This document shows positions 26,111 through 35,400 of a DNA stretch of 42,517 bases, in pieces. Source of the DNA: Actinospica acidithermotolerans (GTDB taxonomy: Bacteria > Actinomycetota > Actinomycetes > Streptomycetales > Catenulisporaceae); assembly GCF_018139625.1 (NCBI RefSeq), contig NZ_JAGSOH010000066.1, positions 1-42,517 of the forward strand. The letters are read 5' to 3'. The position numbers and the translations under genes are program-made. A model generated the notes under the pieces. That model saw only the letters and a list, made by a program, of their open reading frames with translations, was not told where the DNA came from and did not search any database. Position 1 is the stretch's first letter. Each line of letters begins with the position of its first letter.

Positions 26111-26160
26111 CCGGGCCCGGTCGCGCGAGTTCTCATGCCAGAGCCGCCGCCCGGGCCCGG
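26111..26160. terminator. Paired CCGGGCCCGG palindromes between convergent genes
   Basis: The identical self-complementary decamer occurs at 26111-26120 and 26151-26160. The copies can pair into a 10-bp stem with a 30-base loop. They lie in the 98-base gap between two convergent stops and probably serve as a two-way terminator; there is no T run. Confidence 0.4.
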
Positions 26161-26173
26161 TGGAGTATCCGGA

Positions 26174-27376
26174 TCAGCGGAAGATGCCGGTGTGGCCGAG
26201 TGAGTAGCGGCCGGGCTGCGGGTAGACGCACAGTCCGTGCGGTCCCTGGCCCACCGGGATGCGGGCGATCAGGTGGCCGTCGGTGGTGGAGATGGCGTAG
26301 ACCTCGGCGTTGTAGCGCCCCGAGAGCCACAGCACCTTGCCGTCCGCGGAGATCCCGCCCATGTCCGGGCTCCCGCCGCCGGGAATGCGCCACTTCACGC
26401 GGACGGCGTTCGTGGCGAAGTCCAGGACGCTGATCGAGCCCTCGCCGCGGTTGCTGATGTACAGGTCCTTTGAATCGCGGCTGACGTACAGGCCGTGCGC
26501 CCCGGCCCCGGTGGGGATGAACCCGGTGACCTTGAACCGGTCGCCGTCGAGCGTCCACACTCCGTTGGCGGTCATGTCCGCGACGTACCAGACGCTGCCG
26601 TCCGGGGAGATCTTCACGTCCTGCGGCATCGCGCCGTGGCCCAGATCCACCACCCCGAGCAGGGTGCGCTTGGCGGTGTCGACCTTCAGCAGCTGGCCGC
26701 TGAACTCGCACGAGGCGATGAAGTAGCTGCCGTCCGGGGAGAAGTCGACGTGGTTGACGCCCGCGCACGGCACATCGAGCGTGTCCTGGACCGCCATGGT
26801 GTGCGGGTCCCGGAAGACGATCTGCCGGTCGGCCTCGGCCATCACCATCGCGGAGCGGCCGTCCGGGGTGAAGTAGAGGTTGTACGGGTCGTGCACCGCC
26901 ACCGGCGTGCCGAACCGGCCGGTGGCCGGGTCGATCGGGGTCAGCGAGTTGCCCTGGTCGTTGTTCACCCACAGCATCTTCAGGTCCCAGCCGGGCACGA
27001 CGTGCTGCGGCTGCTCGCCCACCTCGACGGTGCGCACGACCTTGTAGGTGGCCGGGTCGATCACGCTGACGGTGTTCGACTCGGTGTTCGGGACGTACAC
27101 GAAGCTCGGGTCGTTCTTCACCACCGGCGACAGCTCGTTCGGCCGGTCCGCGGCGTACAGGTCCTTCGGGTCGTACTCCGGCATGCCGGACAACGCACCG
27201 ACCCGCATCCGAACACCGCCCGCACCCGCATCGGCGCCCGCACCCTGCGACGGTTTCGCCGCGGCGGCGGAGGCGGTCGGACGCGGCGCACCGCCGGCGC
27301 AGGAGGCGCACGCCACGGCCAGGGCCGCGACCGCGCCGGCACCGAGAAGGGATCGACGACGTGTGCTGGTCTTCAC
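26174..27376 (-). CDS. Tat lipoprotein with YVTN/NHL-type beta-propeller
   Basis: A 400-aa surface protein. GTG 27376 (KTSTRRRSLLGAG) has GGAG 7 bases upstream. A twin-arginine motif is followed by a lipobox-like LAVAC/CASC, so a lipid-anchored extracellular protein is likely. After an alanine-rich linker come about seven blade repeats (from residue 85) with the pattern V.D..T......I..G..P: FVYVPNTESNTVSVIDPATYKV, then LYISNRGEGSISVLDFATN (each shown only in part) and the final VGQGPHGLCVYPQPG. The propeller most likely binds protein or sugar; no catalytic residues are evident. Convergent with the esterase gene. Confidence 0.85.
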   Translation of the reverse strand: MKTSTRRRSLLGAGAVAALAVACASCAGGAPRPTASAAAAKPSQGAGADAGAGGVRMRVGALSGMPEYDPKDLYAADRPNELSPVVKNDPSFVYVPNTESNTVSVIDPATYKVVRTVEVGEQPQHVVPGWDLKMLWVNNDQGNSLTPIDPATGRFGTPVAVHDPYNLYFTPDGRSAMVMAEADRQIVFRDPHTMAVQDTLDVPCAGVNHVDFSPDGSYFIASCEFSGQLLKVDTAKRTLLGVVDLGHGAMPQDVKISPDGSVWYVADMTANGVWTLDGDRFKVTGFIPTGAGAHGLYVSRDSKDLYISNRGEGSISVLDFATNAVRVKWRIPGGGSPDMGGISADGKVLWLSGRYNAEVYAISTTDGHLIARIPVGQGPHGLCVYPQPGRYSLGHTGIFR

Positions 27377-27618
27377 CGCGCGGCTCCGATCTGCGTTCGA
27401 GGGCGCCACCACCGGACGGTCCGGCCGGCGACACCACTCGCGGCGAGAGATTCGCCGAATGGATTGCACAGGGCACGCCGTTCCGCCGCCGACCGCCGAC
27501 AGCCCGGCAGGGCAGCGAGCGCCCCCGGCCGAGACGGGGGAAATCCGGGCAGATCGCGCATGTCCACAGGCCGAGCCTAGGCGACGGCGAGCCGGCCCGG
27601 CCGCGCCTCCCATCCGAC

Positions 27619-27637
27619 CGGGTGAGCCTCTCACCCG
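27619..27637. promoter_or_regulatory. Palindrome CGGGTGAG-CCT-CTCACCCG
   Basis: Perfect 8-bp arms with a 3-bp spacer, about 245 bases upstream of the propeller lipoprotein start. The form suits a dimeric regulator. No adjacent regulator gene is present. Confidence 0.45.
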
Positions 27638-27783
27638 TACGCAGCAAGTCGGACCGTTCACGTCGATTGCACTACGCAAGGATGGAAGGCCGAGCCTCGG
27701 CCGCACCGGCGCAGGCGGCGAACACAGGAATCGTCCGCGCGGGGCTCGCCGCGCGGCACCGCACAAGTCGTAGGCATGACGAC

Positions 27784-27816
27784 GCCGGCCCGGGCCCACC
27801 GGGGGCCCGGGCCGGC
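27784..27816 (-). terminator. Hairpin terminator after the DEAD-box helicase
   Basis: Perfect 14-bp GC stem (GCCGGCCCGGGCCC and complement) with loop ACCGG, 14 bases past the helicase stop. No T run. Confidence 0.75.
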
Positions 27817-27830
27817 TGTTCGCGCTCCTG

Positions 27831-29354
27831 CTATATGACGGCGGTGTAACCCGTGGGCGCGCCCGCGCGGGAGGCCGTGGCAGGACGGCTGGTGCGGGGG
27901 CGGCGGTTGCGGCCGCGTCCGGCGGAATCGTTGCGGCGGGGACGCTCCGCCACCGGGTCGGCCACCACCACTGCCGTGCCTGTCGGTACCCGGGCACCGG
28001 TGATGCGCGCGAGTTCCTCGTCCGTGGAGTGCACGGAGACCGAATTGGGGGCAAGTGCGGCGGCAGACATCATCCGGCTCATCTCACGGCGCTGGCCGGG
28101 CAAGACCAGGGTGACGACCGTACCGGACTCGCCGGCCCTGGCGGTGCGCCCGCCGCGGTGCAGGTAGTCCTTGTGGTCGGCCGGCGGGTCGATGTTGACG
28201 ACCAGGTCCAGCCCGTCGATGTGGATCCCGCGGGCCGCGACATTGGTCGCGATCAGCGCCGTCACCTGGCCCTGACGGAACTGCTCCAGGGTGCGCGTGC
28301 GCTGCGGCTGCGACTTGCCGCCGTGCAGCGCGGCCGCCTTCACGCCGTTCGCAAGCAGGTCGCGCACCAGCCGGTCGGCGCCGTGCTTGGTCTCGGTGAA
28401 CATGATCACTCCGCCCTGGCGGGAGGCGATGTGCGCGATGACGTCGTTCTTATCGTGGTTCTGCACGTGCAGCAGGTGGTGCTCCATCGTGCTGACGGTC
28501 GCGGCCGTGGGGTCCACCGAGTGCACCACCGGGTCGTTGAGGAACTGCCGTACCAGCTGGTCGACGTTGCGGTCCAACGTGGCGGAGAAGAGCATCGTCT
28601 GCCCGCCGTCGGCGACCTGCTTGAGCAGCGCGGTGACCTGCGGGAGGAAGCCCATGTCGGCCATCTGGTCGGCCTCGTCGATCACGGTCACGGCCACGGC
28701 GTCCAACCGGCACTCGCCGCGCTGGATCAGGTCTCTGAGCCGGCCGGGCGTGGCGATGACGACCTCCGCGCCGCGGCCGAGCGCCATCGCCTGACGGCCG
28801 ATCGACATCCCGCCCACCACCGTCGCCAGCCGCAGCTGCACCGCCTGGGCGTACGGCGTGAGCGCCTCGGTGACCTGCTGCGCGAGCTCCCGGGTGGGAA
28901 CGAGCACCAGCGCCAGCGGCCGGCGCGGCTGCGCGCGCCGGCCCGCGGTGCGCCCCAGCAGCGCGAGGCCGAACGCGAGAGTCTTGCCGGAGCCGGTGCG
29001 GCCGCGGCCGAGCACGTCCCGGCCGGCCAGGGTGTTCGGCAGCGTCGCAGCCTGGATCGGGAAGGGCGAGGTCACGCCCTGCCGGGTCAGCATCGCCAGC
29101 AGGGCCTTAGGCATGTCCAGTTCGGCGAACGACTCCGCCGCCGGCAGGGCGGGGGCCACGGTGACCGGCAGAGCGAACTCGGTCCGCCCCGCAGACCCCT
29201 GACGGGCGCTCGCCCCGGACGTGCGCTGACCGCCGCCGGAACGCGAGCCGTAGGCCGAACCGCCCGAGCGGGCACCGCGGCCGGCGCCGGAGCGCGCACC
29301 CGCGGCGGAACGGTCGTTGGGATGCTGATATGACGAACGACTGGAGCGATTCAT
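27831..29354 (-). CDS. DEAD-box RNA helicase
   Basis: ATP-dependent RNA unwinding enzyme of 507 aa, likely active in ribosome assembly or mRNA turnover, especially in the cold. ATG 29354 has AGGAAGG 8 bases upstream. A Gly/Ser/Arg-rich RNA-binding N-terminus (1-60) precedes the core. Q motif FPIQAATLP; motif I GRTGSGKT (118-125); Ia PTRELAQQ; Ib TPGRL; II DEAD (226-229); III SAT; IV VIMFTETK; V ATNVAARGIHI; VI HRGGRTARAG. All motifs are intact. The basic C-terminal tail (RPRRNDSAGRGRNRR) is another RNA-binding extension. A 500-base upstream non-coding stretch and the neighbouring csp gene suggest joint cold-shock control. Confidence 0.93.
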   Translation of the reverse strand: MNRSSRSSYQHPNDRSAAGARSGAGRGARSGGSAYGSRSGGGQRTSGASARQGSAGRTEFALPVTVAPALPAAESFAELDMPKALLAMLTRQGVTSPFPIQAATLPNTLAGRDVLGRGRTGSGKTLAFGLALLGRTAGRRAQPRRPLALVLVPTRELAQQVTEALTPYAQAVQLRLATVVGGMSIGRQAMALGRGAEVVIATPGRLRDLIQRGECRLDAVAVTVIDEADQMADMGFLPQVTALLKQVADGGQTMLFSATLDRNVDQLVRQFLNDPVVHSVDPTAATVSTMEHHLLHVQNHDKNDVIAHIASRQGGVIMFTETKHGADRLVRDLLANGVKAAALHGGKSQPQRTRTLEQFRQGQVTALIATNVAARGIHIDGLDLVVNIDPPADHKDYLHRGGRTARAGESGTVVTLVLPGQRREMSRMMSAAALAPNSVSVHSTDEELARITGARVPTGTAVVVADPVAERPRRNDSAGRGRNRRPRTSRPATASRAGAPTGYTAVI

Positions 29355-29565
29355 GCGATGAGCCTTCCTGGGGGGCGGCACGTCACGAGGAAGGCTCCGC
29401 GGCCACAGGGCGGCGCGAAGCTCGCACGAACGAGCCAGAAGTGGGTGAAGGAGCCGGTACGGACGAAATCCGCCCGGCGGCACGGCATCTTGCGGTCGGT
29501 GCTCGTCGGTGGCCATCGGTGCCAATCGGAGCTCACCGGTGCTTACCGTGAGGGCGGCGGCAATC

Positions 29566-29622
29566 CCTGACCGTGGGCTTGATGCCTGACCGTGGGCGTG
29601 ATGCCTGACCGTGGGCGTGATG
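29566..29622. repeat. Three tandem 19-bp repeats
   Basis: CCTGACCGTGGGCKTGATG occurs three times head to tail (29566, 29585, 29604), the first copy differing at one base. They lie in the inferred helicase leader. A role as protein-binding sites or RNA elements is possible. Confidence 0.85.
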
Positions 29623-29693
29623 GGGGAAGCGGCCGCCTGACGCAATGGGCGAAATAGGCGCGACGGAGGCTATGGACACTGTGGTGCGATTAC

Positions 29694-29727
29694 GCAATGC
29701 TCTGCGGTCATACCGCAACGTTCTGCG
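29694..29727. repeat. 13-bp direct repeat with 21-bp spacing
   Basis: GCAATGCTCTGCG (29694-29706) and GCAACGTTCTGCG (29715-29727) differ at two bases and are two helical turns apart, as for tandem binding of a regulator near the putative helicase promoter. Confidence 0.4.
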
Positions 29728-29784
29728 TATCGCGCGGCGCGGGTCCGCCGGCGGCGCGACACGAGACTTTTCGGCGTACATGCC

Positions 29785-29824
29785 GAGGGGCCCGCACCGT
29801 GCGTTGACGCGGTGCGGGCCCCTC
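29785..29824 (-). terminator. Hairpin terminator after csp
   Basis: Perfect 15-bp stem (GAGGGGCCCGCACCG and complement) with a 10-base loop, starting about 30 bases past the csp stop. No T run. Confidence 0.8.
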
Positions 29825-29854
29825 CTGCGTGGCAGGTGCCTGCGGCAGGTGAAA

Positions 29855-30058
29855 TTAGAGCGGACGAATGTTCTCGGCCTGCGGGCCCTTCTGGCCCTGC
29901 GCGACGTCGAACTCGACCTTCTGGCCCTCGAGCAGCTCACGGAAGCCGTTGGCGTTGATGTTCGAGTAGTGGGCGAAGACGTCCGGGCCGCCGCCGTCCT
30001 GCTCGATGAAGCCGAAGCCCTTTTCCGCGTTGAACCACTTCACAGTGCCACTTGTCAT
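29855..30058 (-). CDS. cspA: CspA-family cold-shock protein
   Basis: A 67-aa single-stranded nucleic acid binding protein acting as RNA chaperone or antiterminator. The OB fold carries both RNP motifs: KGFGFIEQ (RNP1, about 13-20) and DVFAHYSNI (RNP2, about 26-34). Ends [10 protein letters not shown] as in actinobacterial Csps. ATG 30058 follows AAGGAG with 8 bases between. It is monocistronic, bounded by a strong terminator downstream and an unusual leader upstream that contains a hairpin with a T run. The symbol reflects family membership; actinomycetes carry several paralogues and this one cannot be assigned more precisely. Confidence 0.96.
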   Translation of the reverse strand: MTSGTVKWFNAEKGFGFIEQDGGGPDVFAHYSNINANGFRELLEGQKVEFDVAQGQKGPQAENIRPL

Positions 30059-30144
30059 AAAAAAATCTCCTTCAGGGGCTGACCGGCACCCGCCATGCGC
30101 GGGGCCGCGTCGCCGCGATGATGACCCACCCGGAGAGGACCGGG

Positions 30145-30181
30145 AAACAAAAATGCGCCTGCATCACAACCTGCAGGCGCA
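30145..30181 (-). promoter_or_regulatory. Terminator-like attenuator in the csp leader
   Basis: Read on the csp strand, TGCGCCTGCA and TGCAGGCGCA form a 10-bp stem with loop GGTTGTGA, followed at once by TTTTTGTTT. This is a textbook intrinsic terminator lying 87 bases before the csp ATG and in the csp sense direction. A second small hairpin (CCCGG/CCGGG, 30129-30144) follows. A 50-codon frame from ATG 30224 (GGAG 7 bases upstream) runs through the hairpin and stops at 30072. It may control csp by attenuation or end a separate short RNA. Confidence 0.6.
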
Positions 30182-30758
30182 CACAAAAGTTCATGGGAAC
30201 CACAACTGCAACTGCGTTGAGCATAGCAGGTCTCCGGCCGTTTGGGCGAAGCACGCGCGCGCTGCACGCAATTCCGCTGCTCCAGCGGCTGCGGAATCCG
30301 CGGCGGGACGGGGGCCTGCCCCGGCGGTAGACCACACATCGCGCCTCAGTGGAGTAGTATGGACGGTACCGGCAGTCACCATTCGCAAGGCGCCTCTCCG
30401 GTGCCCGTGCGCCGGTCGATCGGCAACCGCGCCTGAGGGGCCCGGATCGGCGGACCGCCTCCATCTCGAAGCTCCCGGCTTATCAAAGAGCCGATATCAA
30501 GCGGCTTTTTCACAGTCGCTCGTCCCCGGCGGTCCTCCGCGCATCCCGGCCCGCCGCCAACAAGAAACCGCCGCCACCCCGTAACTCATCTCGCCGCACC
30601 AGCGAGGCAGGTGGCAGCAGGGCCACGCATCCCGGAGCCCTCGATCCCGGCGAACTCGGCCGCGGCGCAGCGCAAACGGATGCGCGGCGACCCAACTTGT
30701 CAGGGCACCCGCAGAAGCGGATCCGGCACATGGCCACACATATACGTAAACGAAGAGG
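30182..30758. other. Non-coding stretch between csp leader and STAS gene
   Basis: About 575 bases without a convincing gene. It holds a possible csp -10 box (TATGCT on the minus strand, 30220-30225), a 25-codon plus-strand frame at 30359-30436 preceded by GGAG, and a plus-strand terminator at 30485-30510. Together these suggest a short plus-strand transcript. Confidence 0.4.
30485..30510 (+). terminator. Orphan intrinsic terminator with T run
   Basis: AAAGAGCCG and CGGCTTTTT pair (9 bp, one G-T) around loop ATATCAAG, ending in T residues. No recognised plus-strand gene lies upstream; it implies a small RNA or short-peptide transcript from about 30240-30480. Confidence 0.5.
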
Positions 30759-31172
30759 ATGATGACTTTGACTGAACAGCTTCGCTGCACGCCGAGTACC
30801 GACTCGGACCGACGCGCCGTGCTACGGGTGCGCGGGGAGGTCGACATCGCCACCGCCGATCAATTCCGCGAGGCGGCGCTCGCCCTCGTGCGGCAGGGGA
30901 ACCAGGCGGTGTTCGACGTCGAAGGCGCGATGCTCCTCGACGCCAGCGGCCTACGCGTGCTGGGCGCCGTCGCCCGCGAGGCACGGCGGCTCGGACATCC
31001 GGTTCCCGTGCTGCGCGGAGTCCGGCCCCTGCTCGCCAAGTCGTTGAAGGCCACTGGTCTGCTCGACTCCTTCATCCAGGAGCCTGCCGCTCCCACCGCC
31101 CGCGTCCGCGCCTCGGGACGCGGCCACCGCATCGCACCGCGCGGCGTCCGCGCCACCGCCCCGGCGGCCTGA
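30759..31172 (+). CDS. STAS-domain anti-sigma-factor antagonist
   Basis: A 137-aa SpoIIAA/RsbV-like switch protein. The STAS domain spans about 15-105 with VLRVRGEVDIATADQFREA and the phosphorylation loop LLDASGLRVLG; S63 is the expected target of a partner serine kinase (RsbW-like). The last 35 residues are basic and low-complexity. Two ATGs (30759, 30762) sit right behind GAAGAGG; a TTG at 30768 would have better spacing, so the first few residues are uncertain. No kinase or sigma gene is adjacent. It lies in the stress block and presumably releases an alternative sigma factor. Confidence 0.85.
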   Translation: MMTLTEQLRCTPSTDSDRRAVLRVRGEVDIATADQFREAALALVRQGNQAVFDVEGAMLLDASGLRVLGAVAREARRLGHPVPVLRGVRPLLAKSLKATGLLDSFIQEPAAPTARVRASGRGHRIAPRGVRATAPAA

Positions 31173-31210
31173 TCGGAAGAGATCAGCGGCGCGCCGAAGC
31201 TCGGTGCACC

Positions 31211-31277
31211 GCTGATCGCACGTACTGGAACGAGCCGCTGATCGCACGTACTGACGAGCCGGTGATCGCACGTACTG
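31211..31277. repeat. Three copies of a 17-bp repeat at 24-26 bp spacing
   Basis: GCTGATCGCACGTACTG occurs at 31211-31227 and 31237-31253, and GGTGATCGCACGTACTG at 31261-31277, separated by near-identical GAACGAGCC/ACGAGCC. They lie in the gap between the STAS stop and the convergent flavodoxin stop. Not a CRISPR array: spacers are too short and alike. Confidence 0.85.
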
Positions 31278-31307
31278 GGACGAGCCGGCCTGATGCCGAA
31301 CCCCGGG

Positions 31308-31892
<585 letters not shown>

Positions 31893-31960
31893 GATTGCCT
31901 CCGCTCCCACTCCAGGCCGGTCTGCTACCTCCATCGACGCGCGCAGGCCGCCATGGCACC

Positions 31961-31977
31961 AGGGGCGAACGTCCCCT
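31961..31977. promoter_or_regulatory. DosR-like box before the flavodoxin gene
   Basis: AGGGG-CGAACGT-CCCCT is an inverted repeat; on the coding strand the core is GGGACGTTCGCCCC. It matches 11 of 14 positions of the mycobacterial DosR core GGGACTWWAGTCCC and differs by one base from the site before the HPF gene. Confidence 0.5.
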
Positions 31978-32109
31978 CACGAAGAGCAGGCCTACGCCCT
32001 GCCGCGACCAGGACCTTCCTCCCCACCGGCGTGCTCCAGGGCAGCGCGGCTCGGCCGGACGTATCAGGGCTGTATATGAGGACCGCCAGCTCCCTGTCTG
32101 TTCCGCGGG

Positions 32110-32295
32110 TCAGGGTGTCCGCCCGTCCGGGCCGAGACCCAGGAACGGATCGCGCAGAACGCCGGTGCCGACGCTGCCGCGCAGCACCGGGCGCCCCTCG
32201 TTCACCGACAGGAAGCTGTAGCCGCCGTCCCGGCTCACGGCCAGGTGCAGCGACTCGTCCCGCTCGGTGAAATACGACATCACGTAGGTCGGCAT
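32110..32295 (-). pseudogene. Truncated GH43-like glycosidase fragment
   Basis: A 61-codon frame (MPTYVMSYFTERDESLHLAV...) ending in TGA. It resembles the N-terminal first blade of GH43-type xylosidase/arabinosidase-like proteins: YFTERDESLHLAVSRDG, then GRPVLRGSVGTGVLRDPFL. Complete members are roughly 300 residues or longer, and no frame to the left continues the family. It is therefore most likely a decayed remnant. Its ATG lies 4 bases past the stop of another open stretch. It has no ribosome site of its own. Confidence 0.55.
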
Positions 32296-32298
32296 CGG

Positions 32299-32457
32299 TC
32301 AGGCGTCCTGCCCGCTAGCGCCCACGGCGTCGTCCGACGTGCCGCGCGACGAGGCGAGCAGCCGGTCGAGGATGGCGTCGACATCGGCCGGGGCCGCCGT
32401 CGTTCGGCCGAGCCGTGACCGCGCGCGAGCGGGAGGCCCCCCAGCCCGAACCGGGCG
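32299..32457 (-). pseudogene. Open C-terminal remnant downstream of dnaK
   Basis: A minus-strand open stretch between TAG and TGA with strongly G/C third positions, coding ...TTAAPADVDAILDRLLAS and ending SGQDA. It has no ATG, GTG or TTG near its beginning, so it looks like the 3' end of a lost gene rather than an active one. Family not recognised. It lies between the dnaK terminator and the GH43-like fragment; together they mark a site of gene decay. Confidence 0.35.
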
Positions 32458-32470
32458 CTAGCGAGAGCGA

Positions 32471-32495
32471 CGCAGGCGGCGAACCGCCGCCTGCG
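32471..32495 (-). terminator. Hairpin terminator after dnaK
   Basis: CGCAGGCGGC and GCCGCCTGCG form a perfect 10-bp stem (11 with an inner G-C) around GAACC, about 22 bases past the dnaK stop. No T run. Confidence 0.65.
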
Positions 32496-32516
32496 ACGTG
32501 GTTCGGCAGCCCCGCA

Positions 32517-34397
<1,881 letters not shown>

Positions 34398-34522
34398 CGC
34401 CAATCCTCCTCACCCGGCGACCACAGGGTGCGGGCAGAGATCCGGGCACGCCGTGATGCGCCTTCGATCCTCATCGGCACGGTTTGTTCGGTTCGCCGCC
34501 CCCGCAGGCGCCGCGGCGGGCC

Positions 34523-34798
34523 CTACCGGGGCGGAGTGATCTCCGGGCGGGCTTCCAGAACCGTCTTGACGGTCGCTTCGACCTGTGCCCACGTACGCTC
34601 CAGCGAGTCCTGGACCGCTTTGAACTCGTTATGCGCATCGAGCAACTGCGCTGCGGCCGCGGGATCGCGGGCGACATGCATCTGCCGGTCGAAACCCGGC
34701 AGCATCGACTCCGCCTCCTGCGCCAGCCTTGCCATCTCGAGGAACGTGCGCGCGATCACACCGGCCTCGGCGAGGCCGCCACCTGAAGAACCGCTCAT
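34523..34798 (-). CDS. Small helical protein of unknown function
   Basis: Family not recognised. A 91-aa, mostly helical, slightly acidic protein without cysteine, signal or membrane segment; residues 15-85 read as two amphipathic helices (MARLAQEAESML, then LLDAHNEFKAVQDSLERTW). G/C third positions and G/C-rich degenerate codons support it as coding. The ribosome site is weak (GGACGT). It lies 125 bases upstream of dnaK on the same strand and may be co-transcribed with it, making a DnaK helper or stress protein conceivable. It is divergent from a small membrane-protein gene, with 8-bp inverted repeats ATCGTGCG/CGCACGAT (34816, 34866) between. Confidence 0.6.
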   Translation of the reverse strand: MSGSSGGGLAEAGVIARTFLEMARLAQEAESMLPGFDRQMHVARDPAAAAQLLDAHNEFKAVQDSLERTWAQVEATVKTVLEARPEITPPR

Positions 34799-34992
34799 AC
34801 GTCCACGCTACGCGAATCGTGCGATAAGAGACATACCGGTGCGGCACGCGGGTGACAGCGACAAACGCACGATCGCGACGTTCGCGCGGAGCAGCGCGAG
34901 AGGTCACCCGAAAGGACCGGGCATGGTCGCGGTGGCCGCCGTGCGGACACAGAGTGGGGGAAAGGCCGGGCACCCCACTCAAGGAGCGCAGG

Positions 34993-35400
34993 ATGACGAC
35001 CAGACCCGCGGCGCAGCCTGGAGAAAGCGTGCCCGAGCCGGGCGAGCCGAGAGACGAGGTGGAGGGCGAGCCGACAGGGTCGACGACCCGCGTCGCAGCG
35101 ATCGCGGTGGTCTTCGTACTACTGCTCTCCTTGGGCGTACGGGCGTTCGTCTACCTGAACAGGTCCCGCTCAGGACGCGACGAGGACACATCGCACTCCG
35201 CGCCGTGCTCCCGGATCCGGATCGCGGCCGCACCGCACTCCACCGTGCACGTCGTCTCGGCGCCCTGCGTCGGTCACTCCGAGGTGCGTAGTCCGACGCG
35301 CCTGGCCACGAAGACCACCTCAGGACGTCAAGCCCCGCTGCCGCGCACCACCACTACGCACCTGGCCCGGCCGCGCCGGGACTCTGCTCGGCGCTCGTGA
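34993..35400 (+). CDS. Small single-pass membrane protein, unknown function
   Basis: Family not recognised. A 135-aa protein; ATG 34993 follows AAGGAG by 6 bases. An acidic, proline-rich N-terminal part (1-33) precedes one transmembrane helix (VAAIAVVFVLLLSLGVRAFVY, about 34-54; shown in part by its ends VAAIAVV and RAFVY) and a positively charged, Ser/Thr-rich tail. Its last 47 bases overlap the convergent HPF gene, so the tail could be over-extended. Transcribed from the divergent gap shared with the 91-aa gene. Confidence 0.5.
   Translation: MTTRPAAQPGESVPEPGEPRDEVEGEPTGSTTRVAAIAVVFVLLLSLGVRAFVYLNRSRSGRDEDTSHSAPCSRIRIAAAPHSTVHVVSAPCVGHSEVRSPTRLATKTTSGRQAPLPRTTTTHLARPRRDSARRS

Larger units (their letters stand above)
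27377..27830. other. Gene-free stretch upstream of the propeller lipoprotein
   Basis: About 450 bases without a convincing gene. It holds a perfect palindrome at 27619-27637, a CCGCGCGG hairpin at 27735-27756 and the helicase terminator at 27784-27816. Plus-strand frames here lack starts with ribosome sites and resemble no family. Confidence 0.5.
29355..29854. other. Non-coding stretch between csp and helicase, likely long 5' leader
   Basis: About 500 bases with no supported gene. It contains three 19-bp repeats (29566-29622), a 13-bp direct repeat spaced 21 bases (29694-29727), and the csp terminator (29785-29824). A minus-strand TTGCGT-17-CATAGC promoter-like pair overlaps 29671-29699, which would give the helicase mRNA a leader of about 310 bases. 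Long leaders are known for cold-induced RNA helicase mRNAs. Confidence 0.45.

Noticed and set aside
30497-30853. Minus-strand frame across the STAS start
   Set aside because: Arg/Ala-rich shadow without ribosome site or family, antisense to the STAS gene.
31211-31286. Possible CRISPR array
   Set aside because: Repeat units are 17 bp with 7-9 base spacers that are themselves alike; no cas genes in the window.
34976-34982. HAIR element (HspR site) near dnaK
   Set aside because: Only the ACTCAAG half is present; no CTTGAGT partner at the required distance, and it lies before the small membrane-protein gene rather than dnaK.
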